The notes below the pieces were generated by a model. That model worked only from the letters and a program-made list of their open reading frames with translations, was not told the DNA's origin and searched no databases. 18,040 nucleotides of DNA from an uncultured Pigmentiphaga sp. (GTDB lineage: Bacteria; Pseudomonadota; Gammaproteobacteria; Burkholderiales; Burkholderiaceae_B): the NCBI GenBank assembly GCA_937891425.1, contig CALAGD010000084.1, positions 1 to 18,040 on the forward strand. Reading direction: 5' to 3'. A program made the translations under genes and the position numbers. Shown here one piece after another: positions 1 to 6,734 of the stretch. Numbering within the stretch: position 1 is the stretch's first letter; every line of letters begins with the position of its first letter.

Positions 1-481
1 TAGCCACGGGCAGGGCCTGCACTGGTGTCTCGACATCGAGTTCGAGTGCAAGGCGGCTCAGGACGTCGGCCGCCACTCTGGTTTCCTGCCGATGGGCGAT
101 AGGGGCGAACGGGTTGGCGGAGCGGTGTAGCCCGAGCTGCAGATTGGCGCGCACCGACAGATGGGGGACCAGGGACAGCTCCTGATGCACCATGGCAATC
201 CCCAGCGAACGCGCCGCATGCACGTCGCGTAAAGGGGTGGCGGAGCCTCGGTACAGGATTTCCCCGTCGTCAGGCGTGCACAGGCCGGCCATGATGCGGC
301 CGATCGTCGACTTGCCCGCACCGTTCTCGCCCAGCAGGCAATGCACCTGCCCGGTCTGTACGTCGAGCGATACGCCATTGACGGCCCGTGTGGAGCCGAA
401 ACGCTTGTACACGTCGCGCAATTCAAGCAGCGGCGTACTGGCTGCTGGCTGTCCGTGTGTCGCAGAAGAAGTGATGCTCAC
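1..481 (-). CDS. Sugar-type ABC transporter ATP-binding protein, N-terminal part (cut by window edge)
   Basis: This is the cytoplasmic ATPase of an ABC importer of the ribose/galactose (RbsA/MglA) type, powering uptake of the ligand caught by the binding protein encoded just upstream. The frame is open from a GTG start to the window edge, giving 160 residues. Walker A GENGAGKS lies at residues 51-58, and the Q-loop glutamine is in MVHQEL near residue 100. The segments LLELRDVYKRFG and LLGENGAGKSTIGRIMAGL are typical of this family. The GTG at 481 is preceded by AAAGGGGA at good spacing, and no better ATG exists. The ABC signature, Walker B and any second nucleotide-binding domain (RbsA-type proteins have two) lie outside the window. 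The gene follows the binding-protein gene by 71 bp, so cotranscription is likely. The family is well supported; the substrate is unknown. Confidence 0.9.
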   Translation of the reverse strand, partial: MSITSSATHGQPAASTPLLELRDVYKRFGSTRAVNGVSLDVQTGQVHCLLGENGAGKSTIGRIMAGLCTPDDGEILYRGSATPLRDVHAARSLGIAMVHQELSLVPHLSVRANLQLGLHRSANPFAPIAHRQETRVAADVLSRLALELDVETPVQALPVA

Positions 482-552
482 GACTGTCCCCTTTGCCGTG
501 ACTTACCGCACGATTGCGATCGGTTGTCGGCCTGCCGCCCAGTGACGCTGGC

Positions 553-1635
553 TTACTGGACGGCGTCGATGCGCCAGCCTTGCGGTGGCAGATCGTACAG
601 ATCGAACGGGTACGTTCCCACATTTTCAGGGGTAATGACAGTGGGGGGAATCAGGATGTGAGGGTAGGGCAGGGGGTCGTTCCTGATCAGGTTGGGCATC
701 GGTTTGCCTTCGGCCTGGCGAATCGCGTACTGCACGGCGAGGCGTCCGATGAGAATGCCGGGCTCGGACACGGTCGCCAGAATGCTGCCGTCCTTGATCA
801 TGGGAATGGCCTCATTGACCACTGCGCTGGAAACGACCCTGGCCGGGCGCTTGAGCTGCTTGATGGCCTGCACCGCGCCCATGCCGAGAGGAATGACCGG
901 TGTGTAGACGAAGGAGGCATCCGGATGGCGCAGGAGCTGGTCGGCCGTCTGCGACAGGCCCCATGACAGGTCGACACCACCACCGAATGCGCCCGGCAGC
1001 ACCTTCATGCCATTGCATGACTTGGCCTTCTCGGTGAAGGCAACGTAACGCAGGCGGGCCCACTCCGCGCCAGCGGGGCCAGGAACGGAGACGGTCAGCG
1101 AGTCGGGTTTGACCTTGCAGATGGCGTCAGCAAGCGCGGCGCCGATGGCCGACTCGTCTTGCCACACGCCGAAAGTGACGTTGGCACTGTTCACGGGAAT
1201 GCCTACCGCCACCACTTTGGTGCCGGAGCTCTGCAGGTCCTTGAAGATGTTGTTGTACCCGTCGAAGCTGGCGGCACCCACGAACGCATAGTCAACCCCC
1301 AGGCTCTTGAGGGCGCTCAGCTGTCCGAACTGTTCGCGAACGTTACCGTAGTTGCCCGCAACCGAGATCTGCACGACCTTCGCGCCGCTGCGCCGTGCTT
1401 CGTCCTGGATGCCATAGGCGATCCCTTTCCAGAAGTCGTCGTTCAGGTGCACCAGGGTGACGCCGAACGTCAGCGGTTTTTCGGCCTTGATGGGTTCGAT
1501 CAGGCCGCGGAACCTATCTTGTTCCTGGGCGCTTGCCATACTGGTGCCAAACAATGCCGACACGGCAAGCACGCCGGCTTGAATCACGCTCAAGGGACGC
1601 ACACGAGCCAGGTTCAGGCCGATTCTCGATTTCAT
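553..1635 (-). CDS. Periplasmic substrate-binding protein of sugar-type ABC importer (TorT/RbsB-like)
   Basis: A 360-residue periplasmic ligand-binding protein of the Peripla_BP_4 (RbsB/TorT) fold. A signal peptide is visible: a basic N-terminus, a hydrophobic stretch at about residues 16-32, and a likely cut after ASA at residue 36. The first lobe starts with PLTFGVTLVHLNDDFWKGIAYG, matching the family pattern of a strand, an aromatic ligand-contact residue, and helix xxGIxxEA. The TorT-like flavour (HLNDDFWKG) is only a resemblance; no torS/torR two-component genes are present. The start ATG at 1635 follows AAGGAGA at ideal spacing. The gene lies between the amidohydrolase gene (112-bp gap) and the ATPase gene (71-bp gap) on the same strand. 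The ligand is presumably the substrate of the neighbouring hydrolases and need not be a sugar. Confidence 0.9.
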   Translation of the reverse strand: MKSRIGLNLARVRPLSVIQAGVLAVSALFGTSMASAQEQDRFRGLIEPIKAEKPLTFGVTLVHLNDDFWKGIAYGIQDEARRSGAKVVQISVAGNYGNVREQFGQLSALKSLGVDYAFVGAASFDGYNNIFKDLQSSGTKVVAVGIPVNSANVTFGVWQDESAIGAALADAICKVKPDSLTVSVPGPAGAEWARLRYVAFTEKAKSCNGMKVLPGAFGGGVDLSWGLSQTADQLLRHPDASFVYTPVIPLGMGAVQAIKQLKRPARVVSSAVVNEAIPMIKDGSILATVSEPGILIGRLAVQYAIRQAEGKPMPNLIRNDPLPYPHILIPPTVITPENVGTYPFDLYDLPPQGWRIDAVQ

Positions 1636-1669
1636 AGGGGTCTCCTTCGTTGCGTCAAATCATGAGTTG

Positions 1670-1707
1670 GCCGTGCCGGAAGTTCACGCTGCGGATGCTG
1701 GCACGGC
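1670..1707 (-). repeat. Inverted repeat between amidohydrolase and binding-protein genes
   Basis: The arms GCCGTGCC (1670-1677) and GGCACGGC (1700-1707) are exact inverse complements separated by 22 bases, in the 112-bp gap between two same-strand genes. As RNA it would fold into an 8-bp GC-rich stem. Such intercistronic stems often mark mRNA processing or partial termination, which would let the periplasmic binding protein be made at a different level from the enzymes. There is no U-run, so it is not a classical terminator. The role is inferred. Confidence 0.4.
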
Positions 1708-1747
1708 TGCGTACGGGCAATAGTGCAGGGGTTTCGACAGGCCGCGT

Positions 1748-3103
1748 CTACGTGATGAGTCGTCCTTGTCCGCTTTGTTCGTCGTAGATGTAAAGACCAC
1801 CCAGAAATGTCTTGGTCTTTTCGTACCACATGCGCGGTCTCGGGGCCGGCGGTGTGCGGTCGATGGGTTCTCCTCCCTTGAAGATGTAGTCGAACGATGA
1901 TGGGCGCTGCAGAATGCGTATGTCTTCGGCAGGGTTGCCCGGCACGACCAGCAGGTCGGCCAGTCTGCCGGCCTCGATCTTGCCGATTTCATGTCCCCGT
2001 CGGACGATGCGTGTGACCGCGAGCGTATTGGCGTGGATGGCCTGCAGCGGGGTCAGGCCAAGCAGGTCGACAAAAATCTGCATCTCGCGGGCATGCCACT
2101 GGCCGTAAGGCACGGGAGACCATCCGCTTTCGCTGCCTGCCAGCAGGGGAACACCGGCATCGTAGGCCCTGCGCAGGTTGACGGACGCAGCTTCCACTTC
2201 GCGTTTGAACGCATCCGCACTGGACGCGCCTGCCTCGGACTGGTTGGCTTCGATCAGGTTGACCAGCAGCGTCAGCGTAGGTGTGATGACACAGCCGTTC
2301 TTCAGGCACGCCTCGATGCCTTCGTCGTCGATGTATGAAGCGTGGTAGATCTGGTCGAATCCAGCCAGCGCGGCGTCGCGGGCAGAGACACGCGAGCGCG
2401 CATGGATGCTGCTGATCTTGCCGAGACGGCGTGTTTCGTCGGCAATGATCTTGAGTTCTTCGAAGGTGAACGCCGAGACGTCTTGGGCGTCGGGGGTAAT
2501 GAGGTTGTCGTTGGAACCCGACACTTTGATGGCGTCAACGCCATCCTTCACCTGCAGGCGAACCGCCTCGACCAGGTCGTCGCGAGACTTCACGAGAACT
2601 GCGGCCTGGCCCTCGGGGAAGGGCATGTTGCTGGGGAACGAGTCTTCCAGGCCCTGGTGGTTGGTAATCTGCTTGCCTGAAACCGTAAAGCGCGGGCCGG
2701 GGAACATGCCGGTTTCAATTGCGTCGCGCACGGCTTGGGCGATTGCGTAGGTGGTGGCTGCGTCGAATGCGCTGGTGACCCCGCCCTGCAGCACCTTTCT
2801 GGCGTAATAGAGTGCCTTCGCGGTGCGGAATTCGACCGGCGTATACAAAGCATTCTCTTCTTCAGAGCGCGATTCGCCAAATGAGATATGCGTGTGCGCA
2901 TCGATAAGCCCGGGCAGGATGGAACGACCCGGAAGGTCGATGAGCCTGTACTCATGTTCGTTGTATTGCGGGGGCAGCGCCAGGGCTTGCCCCACCCAAG
3001 CAATGCGTTCGCCTTCGATGACGACGGCACCCTGCTCGATGGGAGGATTGAGGCTGCCGTCGATGATGCGGCCCTTCAGCAAATAGCCTTTCGATCGGTT
3101 CAT
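1748..3103 (-). CDS. Metal-dependent amidohydrolase (imidazolonepropionase-like family)
   Basis: A 451-residue amidohydrolase-superfamily enzyme with a split beta-sandwich and TIM barrel, hydrolysing an amide or related C-N bond on an unknown substrate. The first metal motif, LPGLIDAHTHISFG, gives His70 and His72. AIKVSGS (Lys193) may supply the bridging carboxylated lysine. His234 (SIHARS) and His254 (IYHAS) are the further metal histidines. At the barrel-end position where most members have Asp (GTD), this protein reads LLAGSESGW, with Glu325. The C-terminal sandwich ends with GKIEAGRLADLLVVPGNP. The frame stays open for 137 codons upstream, but that stretch overlaps the alpha/beta hydrolase gene and is Arg-rich nonsense; the ATG at 3103 has GGGAAGGGA just upstream. 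No signal peptide is seen, so it is cytoplasmic. It lies 17 bp after the hydrolase gene, so the two are very likely cotranscribed. Confidence 0.9.
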   Translation of the reverse strand: MNRSKGYLLKGRIIDGSLNPPIEQGAVVIEGERIAWVGQALALPPQYNEHEYRLIDLPGRSILPGLIDAHTHISFGESRSEEENALYTPVEFRTAKALYYARKVLQGGVTSAFDAATTYAIAQAVRDAIETGMFPGPRFTVSGKQITNHQGLEDSFPSNMPFPEGQAAVLVKSRDDLVEAVRLQVKDGVDAIKVSGSNDNLITPDAQDVSAFTFEELKIIADETRRLGKISSIHARSRVSARDAALAGFDQIYHASYIDDEGIEACLKNGCVITPTLTLLVNLIEANQSEAGASSADAFKREVEAASVNLRRAYDAGVPLLAGSESGWSPVPYGQWHAREMQIFVDLLGLTPLQAIHANTLAVTRIVRRGHEIGKIEAGRLADLLVVPGNPAEDIRILQRPSSFDYIFKGGEPIDRTPPAPRPRMWYEKTKTFLGGLYIYDEQSGQGRLIT

Positions 3104-3120
3104 GGTTTCCCTTCCCCTTG

Positions 3121-3933
3121 TTACAGCATGCGGTCGAAGAAGTCGTTTGCGAGCGCAAGAAAGGTGCTGGTGCGCTCCACAGCGACAGAGTGGGAGCACC
3201 GGTCGAGATAGCAGACATCGACGCGCGCGAGCTGCCGCGAGATCGCCTCGGTGCAGCTGGGTGGGAACCCGGTATCCTGCCTTCCATGCAACATGAGAAC
3301 AGGGCAAGCGACCTGCCGCAGCAATTCGGGAGACAGCTCGGCGGCGTGGATGTACTGCTGTTTGTCGCCCTCGAACATGGCGTCGAAGTAGTCGGCGTAG
3401 CCTGGGCTGTAGAGCACCTTCTCGCGCGCTGCCAGGTAGGCTTCGTCGATGATGGACGTGTCGTGGATGAGACCCTGCAGGGTCTTGACGAGCTGGTCGC
3501 GAGTGCGTGGGCACGTCCAGGTAAGTCGTGTGGCTTCGTTGAGCTGGAACGGCGCACCCATGGCACCCGTGGTGAGTAGCGCGGCGATGCGCTGATTGCG
3601 GGCGGCCACCGTCAGCGCAAGAGATGCCGACAAGGAATGCGCGATGACGCCAACCCTGGGGGCGCCGATGTGCTCAAGCATGGCCTCGATCTGGCGCGTC
3701 CAGAGTGCGAAGTCGAAGTAGGGCGGCTGGGGCTTGCGGTCGCTCTTGCCAAAACCGATGAGATCCATGGCGAACACTTCGTACCGCTGGCCCAGGGGTT
3801 CGAGGACAGGGCGCCAATTGCCGATGCTGGATGCGCCCGGACCGGAGCCGTGCAGCATCAGCAGTGGTTTTCCCCGACCCACGCGATAGTAGTGAACCTG
3901 CATGCCCTCGGTAAGGACTTGCTCTTCAAGCAT
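3121..3933 (-). CDS. Alpha/beta hydrolase (C-C/ester hydrolase-like)
   Basis: A 270-residue alpha/beta hydrolase resembling the meta-cleavage-product hydrolases (DmpD/BphD type) and RutD-like enzymes. The oxyanion-hole motif LLMLHGSGPGA is at residues 25-34. The nucleophile elbow is VIAHSLSASLAL with Ser100; it departs from the usual G-x-S-x-G, having A-H-S-L-S. Asp220 (HGRQD) and His248 (RCSHSV) complete the triad. A cap region with many polar residues lies at about 130-200. It has no signal peptide. The start is set by GGAG six bases before the ATG. It sits 71 bp after ridA and 17 bp before the amidohydrolase gene on the same strand. The substrate (ester, carbamate, carbon-carbon bond or amide) cannot be told from sequence. 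Confidence 0.9.
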   Translation of the reverse strand: MLEEQVLTEGMQVHYYRVGRGKPLLMLHGSGPGASSIGNWRPVLEPLGQRYEVFAMDLIGFGKSDRKPQPPYFDFALWTRQIEAMLEHIGAPRVGVIAHSLSASLALTVAARNQRIAALLTTGAMGAPFQLNEATRLTWTCPRTRDQLVKTLQGLIHDTSIIDEAYLAAREKVLYSPGYADYFDAMFEGDKQQYIHAAELSPELLRQVACPVLMLHGRQDTGFPPSCTEAISRQLARVDVCYLDRCSHSVAVERTSTFLALANDFFDRML

Positions 3934-4004
3934 GGTGGGCTCCGTGGTGGCGGTTGATCAATGCCTGTGGGATGCCGGGTAGCACGTGCGCATCAACTGC
4001 ACGC

Positions 4005-4421
4005 CTACTGAGGCGCCCGCGCGACGGCTTCGACTTCGATGAGGAAATCTTCCTTGACCAGGCGGTCGATGATCAGCAGGGTGTTGGGCGGGTAGGTCTC
4101 GCCCTGGAACAGGGCAGGAAACAGCTCGGCCCGCAATTGCATGAATTTTTCGATGTCCTGCGAGTGAACCAGGTAGGTGGTGAACTTGACGACATCGTTA
4201 AAGGTGAGGTTCATCCCCTTGAGCACTTTGCCCAAGTTGTCGAATACCTGGCGGAACTGCGCATTGAAGTCTCCTTTTCCGATGACGCTGCCGTCATCGC
4301 CAACGGACAGCTGACCGGCAATGAAGACGAGTTCGCCACTTCGTACCCGGCCAACGTGCGAGTACAGGCCCTGGGCAGGGCCGGTACCAGGGGGGTTGAG
4401 ATACTCCACTTGACGGCTCAT
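4005..4421 (-). CDS. RidA/YjgF/UK114-family protein, catalytic arginine missing
   Basis: A 138-residue RidA-family protein, first gene of the leftward catabolic set. Canonical RidA trimers hydrolyse reactive enamines/imines to ketones plus ammonia. The fold is recognisable from LVFIAGQLSVG, the helix QFRQVFDNLGKVLKGMN, the strand VVKFTTYLV and the C-terminal IEVEAVA. At the position of the conserved arginine of RidA (PARSCV in enzymes of that class) this protein has PPNTLL with Asn113, so it is probably not a RidA-type deaminase and belongs to a divergent branch. The start at 4421 is chosen over an upstream in-frame start at 4487 because AAGGAGA precedes it, and the longer form would run into the operator. 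RidA relatives occur in pathways such as pyrimidine (RutC) and aminomuconate breakdown, so a pathway-specific role is likely. Confidence 0.88.
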   Translation of the reverse strand: MSRQVEYLNPPGTGPAQGLYSHVGRVRSGELVFIAGQLSVGDDGSVIGKGDFNAQFRQVFDNLGKVLKGMNLTFNDVVKFTTYLVHSQDIEKFMQLRAELFPALFQGETYPPNTLLIIDRLVKEDFLIEVEAVARAPQ

Positions 4422-4471
4422 GGTGTCTCCTTCATGGGTGCATTGCGCGTCACTGCGAGTGCCTGAGAAAA

Positions 4472-4509
4472 ACTTTATACAAAACACAATGTCGTGTCGA
4501 GTATAAAGT
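4472..4509. promoter_or_regulatory. 38-bp interrupted palindrome, candidate GntR operator
   Basis: Outer arms ACTTTATAC (4472-4480) and GTATAAAGT (4501-4509) are exact inverse complements. Inner arms ACAC (4484-4487) and GTGT (4494-4497) share the same centre, at 4490.5. The element is 51 bp upstream of the ridA start and about 209 bp upstream of gntR. FCD-type GntR regulators usually bind AT-rich palindromes in divergent regions like this one, so it is the best operator candidate for the neighbouring regulator. A TTGACA on the reverse strand (4523-4518) lies just beyond it, but I could not pair it with a -10 box at normal spacing. Confidence 0.6.
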
Positions 4510-4654
4510 CACTGGTGTGTCAAGAAATGGGGATTATCCCTAGACGTGCTGTGGCTTCATGCAGCGGGGTTTCTGTTTGTGTGCGCCGGGAATCAGACGG
4601 CATGCACGGGCCTACGAAGTCTTTTGCCGTGTCCCGGGCGAACGGGCCGAATTT

Positions 4655-4663
4655 TTTATACAA
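4655..4663. promoter_or_regulatory. Third TTTATAC element near gntR, possible auxiliary operator
   Basis: TTTATACAA at 4655-4663 repeats the TTTATAC core of both arms of the palindrome at 4472-4509 and sits about 55 bp before the gntR start in an AT-rich patch within GC-rich DNA. It could be a half-site for autoregulation, part of the gntR promoter, or both. No convincing -35 box was found at matching distance. Confidence 0.35.
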
Positions 4664-4717
4664 TTATCGGGACTTTTTAATTCAGCACCTGTAGCCAATC
4701 CCCACCGTCACTCGATC

Positions 4718-5440
4718 ATGGCAGCCATGACAAACTATCCGGCGCTGAATGCCGTGAACAGTCCGACCTTGCCGGAAATCGTCTACAACGAGCTGCGCAA
4801 CGCCATCCTCAACGGTGTGTTTCTTCCGGGCCAGATGTTGCGCCAGGACGAGGTTGCAGCGCGGCTGGGCGTCAGCCGCAGCCCCCTGCGCGAGGCACTG
4901 CCCCGTCTCGAGGCAGAGGGCATCGTGGTGCTGCACCCACGGCGCGGCTATGCAGTGGCCGAGCTGAACCGGGACGAAATCATCGAGGTGTTCGATCTGC
5001 GCATACTGCTTGAAGTGGAACTCGCGCGTCGGGCGATCAGGCGACGGACGGAAGGCGACATCGCCAGGGTGTACGCCATAGCCACCGAAATGAGAGCGCT
5101 GTCTGACGGTCAGGACCGCCAGGGCGAGGCCCTGGCGCAGTGGTTCGATCTGAACATGAAGTTCCACGATGCCTTGCTGGCGCCCGCAGCGTGTCCGCAC
5201 CACCTGAAAGCGCTGCAGCACTCCCGCAATCTTCTCGAGGTCTACATCCGCACTGAAGTACGCTTCACCGGAGATGTCAGTGAGGCGCAGGAGGAGCACT
5301 CGCGCCTTGCGCGGGCTTTTGTCGTGGGCAAGGAGGACGATTTTCTGGAGTTGACTCGCCTGCATTCATTGCACACGCGCGATCGGCTGCTGTCGGGGCT
5401 CGAGCAGTTCAGTCAGCCTCAGAGCCCGTCCGCTGGCTAG
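4718..5440 (+). CDS. GntR-family transcriptional regulator (FCD/FadR subfamily)
   Basis: A 240-residue DNA-binding regulator. The N-terminal winged helix-turn-helix runs through about residues 18-82: IVYNELRNAILNGVFLPGQ, then LRQDEVAARLGVSRSPLREA (recognition helix SRSPLREALPRLEAEG), then the wing HPRRGYAVAEL. The C-terminal FCD ligand domain (about 88-228) starts RDEIIEVFDLRILLE and carries likely metal-binding histidines at 150 (MKFHDALL), 194 (EEHSRL) and 216/219 (LHSLHT). The frame is open back to 4559, but that part covers AT-rich regulatory DNA, so the ATG at 4718 (or 4727) is preferred; neither has a clear ribosome site. It is divergent from the ridA–ABC gene set and probably represses it, with the pathway substrate or an intermediate as inducer. 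Its stop overlaps that of the convergent sugar dehydrogenase gene. Confidence 0.9.
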   Translation: MAAMTNYPALNAVNSPTLPEIVYNELRNAILNGVFLPGQMLRQDEVAARLGVSRSPLREALPRLEAEGIVVLHPRRGYAVAELNRDEIIEVFDLRILLEVELARRAIRRRTEGDIARVYAIATEMRALSDGQDRQGEALAQWFDLNMKFHDALLAPAACPHHLKALQHSRNLLEVYIRTEVRFTGDVSEAQEEHSRLARAFVVGKEDDFLELTRLHSLHTRDRLLSGLEQFSQPQSPSAG

Positions 5441-6615
5441 TTGCTCGGGTCCAGCTCAACCCTCAGTAGCGCACCGTCATTCTCGTCGGTGAGCAGGTAG
5501 AGGGCGCCGTCCGGACCGGCCCGCACGTCGCGTATGCGCTCACCCAGCGCCTTCAGCAGACGCTCCTCGTGGACCACCCGATTGCCGTGGAGCTCGAGCC
5601 GGATGAGTTCGCGGTTCTTCAGTGCCCCCACGAACAAGTTGCTCTTCCAGCCAGGCGCGCGTTCGCCGGTGTAGAACGTCATCCCGCTGATGGCGGGCGA
5701 CTGCGACCATACGTAGACGGGATCCTCCATGCCGGGTAGTGACCTGGCCTCGGCTTCAGGTATGGGCAAGCCCGTGTAATTGATGCCATGGGTGGCGCGC
5801 GGCCAGCCATAGTTGCTGCCCGCACGGATGATGTTGATCTCGTCGCCGCCCCGGGGCCCGTGTTCGTGTTCCCACAACTCGCCGGTTTGCGGGTGCCACG
5901 CCAGCCCCTGTGGATTGCGGTGGCCATACGACCAGATCTCGGGCCGGACGTCGCTGCGTCCGACGAACGGGTTGTCGGGTGGCACCTCGCCATCCGGGGT
6001 GAGGCGCACGATCTTGCCCTGGTGCTTGTCGAGATCCTGGGCGAAGGGGCGTTGGTTGTTTTCCCCGAGCGCCACGTACAGGTGTCCATCCGGACCGAAG
6101 GCCATGCGCGCACCAAAATGCACGCCGGTGGAGCGTTTGGGTTCCTGCCGGAAGATCACTTCGAAGTTCTCAAGGTGCCGAAGGTCCGCAGACAGGCGGC
6201 CCCGGCCGATGGCTGTGCCGGCAAGCTCGTTCGGGCCAGCTTCCGAAAAAGCGAGGTAGACGACCCGACTGTGGGCGAAGTCCGGGGCCAGGGCGATATC
6301 GAGCAGACCCCCTTGCCCGCGCGCAAACACCGCAGGGGTGCCGGTAATGGGCGGACCGATCTCTCCTTGGGGGCTCACATGGCGCAAGCGGCCGGGCCGC
6401 TCGGTGACCAGCATGCCGGCACCATCCGGGAGGAAGGCAAGCGCCCAGGGGCGCTTCAGCCCCCGGACGATTTCAGTGACAGTTACGGTGCCCTTTTCCG
6501 TGGCGTGGCGGGTGGTGCGTGATGACGCGGCTTCGGCGGGCAGCGTGCTGGCCAGGACCAGGGCGGCGGTGCAGGCGACGCCCAACGTGCGCCAGCGTAA
6601 CAGGCGGTTCATCAT
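5437..6615 (-). CDS. Periplasmic PQQ-dependent aldose sugar dehydrogenase (GSDH family)
   Basis: A 392-residue protein of the soluble glucose/sorbosone dehydrogenase family (six-bladed beta-propeller, PQQ and Ca2+), like E. coli YliI/Asd. It oxidises aldoses to lactones in the periplasm. A signal peptide is clear: MMNRLLRWR, a hydrophobic stretch and cleavage near PAEA (residues 26-29). Family motifs in order are PWALAFLPDG, QGGLLDIALAP (101-111), GVHFGARMAFGPDGHLYV with the catalytic-type His166, GHRNPQGLAWHP (231-242, Arg233), EHGPRGGDEIN (251-261), GSNYGWP (266-272), and a final DGALYLLTDENDG. The start at 6615 is chosen for the signal peptide, although the ribosome site is weak. No PQQ synthesis genes are in the window, so PQQ must come from elsewhere in the genome or the medium. 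The 3' end meets gntR at a shared CTAG. Confidence 0.9.
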   Translation of the reverse strand: MMNRLLRWRTLGVACTAALVLASTLPAEAASSRTTRHATEKGTVTVTEIVRGLKRPWALAFLPDGAGMLVTERPGRLRHVSPQGEIGPPITGTPAVFARGQGGLLDIALAPDFAHSRVVYLAFSEAGPNELAGTAIGRGRLSADLRHLENFEVIFRQEPKRSTGVHFGARMAFGPDGHLYVALGENNQRPFAQDLDKHQGKIVRLTPDGEVPPDNPFVGRSDVRPEIWSYGHRNPQGLAWHPQTGELWEHEHGPRGGDEINIIRAGSNYGWPRATHGINYTGLPIPEAEARSLPGMEDPVYVWSQSPAISGMTFYTGERAPGWKSNLFVGALKNRELIRLELHGNRVVHEERLLKALGERIRDVRAGPDGALYLLTDENDGALLRVELDPSN

Positions 6616-6723
6616 GGCGGCAGACAGCCTCGTGCAAGCGGGTTGGCAAAACCGATGATGGTGGAATCGATCGGTGTTGGCGCGGTCTCAGAATCGAACG
6701 CGCAAATGAAATGATTAAGGGGG

Positions 6724-6729
6724 TAAAAT
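6724..6729 (+). promoter_or_regulatory. Candidate -10 box for rnpB
   Basis: TAAAAT at 6724-6729 lies six bases before the predicted 5' end of the RNase P RNA, the expected distance for a sigma-70 -10 element. No good -35 hexamer is seen 16-18 bp upstream. A very similar GTTAAAATAGG stands before lpxC. Confidence 0.5.
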
Positions 6730-6734
6730 AGACG

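Noticed and set aside
3104..3514. N-terminal extension of the amidohydrolase frame by 137 codons
   Set aside because: It is Arg/Pro-rich, overlaps the alpha/beta hydrolase gene in another frame, and the inner ATG has a good ribosome site and the family's normal N-terminus.
3953..3997. GTTGAT/ATCAAC inverted repeat between ridA and the hydrolase gene
   Set aside because: The 6-bp arms with a 33-base gap are expected by chance at this length.
4518..4523. TTGACA on the reverse strand as -35 of the ridA operon
   Set aside because: The nearest -10-like TATACT is only 12 bp away, too close for a sigma-70 promoter, so it is not annotated as one.
4494..4717. Small open frames and an upstream extension of gntR
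   Set aside because: The region is AT-rich with operator-like repeats; the encoded residues resemble no protein and precede the normal start of the GntR fold.
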